Shown here in pieces: positions 63,185 to 64,000 of a stretch of 64,000 nucleotides of DNA. The DNA lies in contig JAJBTU010000033.1 of assembly GCA_020860715.1 (NCBI GenBank), forward strand, positions 1 through 64,000, read 5' to 3'. The translations under genes and the position numbers were made by a program. The notes beneath the pieces are model-generated. The model was not told the origin of the DNA, did not search any database, and worked only from the letters and a program-made list of their open reading frames with translations. The stretch comes from Clostridiales bacterium (GTDB lineage: Bacteria > Bacillota > Clostridia > Lachnospirales > Lachnospiraceae). Numbering within the stretch: the stretch's first letter is position 1; every line of letters starts with the position of its first letter.

Positions 63185-63292
63185 GACTTATCGGAAGGAG
63201 AGGACGCTTGCGTACTCGGAACCGATAAGTCAGTGACAGAATCGATAGCTGCGAGTTGCCGCTATCGCGAAGCGATTTTAAATAGCGGCAAC
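63185..63292 (+). repeat. Two inverted repeats in the leader of the last gene
   Basis: GACTTATCGG / CCGATAAGTC (63185-63231) has the tip ACGC-TT-GCGT, the same GC-TT-GC tip as elements 2 and 3. GTTGCCGCTAT / ATAGCGGCAAC (63255-63292) has inner TCGC-gaa-GCGA. Confidence 0.7.
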
Positions 63293-63335
63293 GACCTGGC
63301 AGAAGAAAAGTGCGCTTGCGGAAGGAGGATTAGCA

Positions 63336-64000
63336 ATGGAATTTAACCGCTGCCCGGGCTGCATGGAAGAATGGACAGGTGAGGGCGTGTGTCCGCATTG
63401 CGGATATGATGCGAAAAAGGAAGCAGGAGCAGGCGTTATGGCGTATCTCCCGGCGAAGACCATTTTGGCAGGACGGTATGTCTCCGGGAAAGTCTTTGAG
63501 AGCGATGATATCGGGAACACTCATATCGGCTGGGACCTGAACATGGAGCGCAAGGTGGCGATTCGCGAATACAATCCGCGAAATGCTGCCCGCCGAAAAA
63601 CAGAGAATGGCAGAAGCCTGCTGGTCCCGAGACCGGGCTGTCAGGAGACATACCAGACCGGGCTGGACAAGTTTATCCGTGATGCGAAGGCGTACACGCG
63701 TTTTCTGCGTCATCCGCAGATCGGAGCGACGCGGGATATCTTTCAGGAAAATGGCACGGCTTATGTCGTGATGGAATATCTGGAGCAGACGGTCATCAAT
63801 GCCGCGGTGGAGCGGGTAGGAGCGACGATCCGTATGATCGAGGCGGATGTACCGCTGGATGAGATGATGGAAGACAAACCGTCCATGAAGACGGTTGGAG
63901 ATCTGCTTCTTCCGAAACTTGGGAAAAAAGACATGTCTGTGGAGACTATGGCGCAGCTCGCCGGATTGAGCCGTGCAGCCGGCTACAAGCTGATCCGCAA
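63336..64000 (+). CDS. Zinc-ribbon pseudokinase N-lobe with a downstream helix-turn-helix-like region (partial, runs off the window)
   Basis: ATG 63336 behind GGAGGA. The frame stays open to the end of the window (221 codons visible). Zinc ribbon MEFNRCPGCMEEWTGEGVCP then HCGY (C6/C9/C19/C22) matches the upstream kinase. The following 115 residues parallel its kinase N-lobe (ILAGRYVSGKVFESDDIGNTHIGWDLNMERKVAIREYNP, given here in parts: IGWDLNMERK, VAIREYNP). The glycine loop is lost and the ATP-anchoring Lys is Arg. After the hinge (AYVVMEYLE) no HRD or DFG appears in the visible part. Instead the sequence TVGDLLLPKLGKKDMSVETM and AQLAGLSRAAGYKLIRK looks like an XRE-type helix-turn-helix. It may be a nonphosphorylating sensor or transcription factor partner of the kinase. 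Confidence 0.7.
   Translation, partial: MEFNRCPGCMEEWTGEGVCPHCGYDAKKEAGAGVMAYLPAKTILAGRYVSGKVFESDDIGNTHIGWDLNMERKVAIREYNPRNAARRKTENGRSLLVPRPGCQETYQTGLDKFIRDAKAYTRFLRHPQIGATRDIFQENGTAYVVMEYLEQTVINAAVERVGATIRMIEADVPLDEMMEDKPSMKTVGDLLLPKLGKKDMSVETMAQLAGLSRAAGYKLIR

Overview
The window looks like an ordinary chromosomal segment of a spore-forming, anaerobic Clostridia bacterium, most likely a Lachnospiraceae member. The evidence is SpoVT, HprK and other Gram-positive carbon-control genes, an EcfA1-EcfA2-EcfT module followed by truA, a 2-hydroxyacyl-CoA dehydratase activase, signal peptides and lipoproteins of Gram-positive type, and TTG/GTG starts behind strong AGGAGG ribosome sites. There are no rRNA genes, insertion sequences, prophage genes or CRISPR arrays. 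Two tRNA genes are present (Thr-GGT and Gln-CTG).

Layout. 1-6.7 kb: a MarR regulator behind a palindromic operator, a giant acyl-CoA dehydratase activase and a DegV lipid-binding protein. 6.8-12.7 kb: an ammonium channel fused to its own P-II regulator (reverse strand), a secreted LprI-type protein, a small membrane protein, a cyclophilin and an acetyltransferase. 12.9-19.4 kb: a maltodextrin-type locus (operator, binding protein, two permeases, 4-alpha-glucanotransferase, LacI regulator) without its own ATPase. 19.4-23.4 kb: a hairpin-rich intergenic block, the shared ECF transporter module, truA and tRNA-Thr. 23.5-31.8 kb: SpoVT, a secreted GH53 galactanase, nicotinate phosphoribosyltransferase, tRNA-Gln, a biotin transporter BioY behind a BirA box, an Fe-S-type DUF1284 protein, acyl-ACP thioesterase, CvfB and RidA. 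31.8-44 kb: dnaE, pfkA, an rRNA/tRNA methyltransferase, greA, uvrC, hprK, glucokinase and a VanW-family surface protein. 44-49 kb: an AIR-synthase-like protein, then a tightly overlapping operon of Lrp regulator, aminotransferase, trmL and rsmF. 49-54.2 kb: a polar amino-acid ABC transporter, a beta-helix DUF3737 protein and a MalY-type C-S lyase.

54.3-64 kb is the most unusual part: a Ser/Thr phosphorylation island. It holds a secreted tandem trypsin-fold protein without an apparent catalytic triad, a secreted protein ending in a DnaJ-type zinc finger, a secreted protein built from two copies of a module, an XRE regulator, a PP2C phosphatase with an N-terminal zinc ribbon, a 1135-residue receptor kinase with the same kind of zinc ribbon and a repetitive extracellular region, and the start of a second zinc-ribbon protein whose kinase N-lobe is degenerate and runs into what looks like a helix-turn-helix. 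Two divergent promoters in the island carry the same operator, TATAACG-N6-CGTTATA, placed within the promoter core.

Two further patterns cut across the window. First, many conserved cytoplasmic proteins (MarR, the activase, MalQ, DUF1284, DnaE, TrmH-type methyltransferase, RsmF, MalY) carry low-complexity insertions rich in Gly, Ala, Ser and Thr, or in charged residues, at what look like loops. Second, several intergenic spaces hold long inverted-repeat elements that begin exactly at the stop codon of the upstream gene. All functional assignments come from reading the sequence, without database searches.
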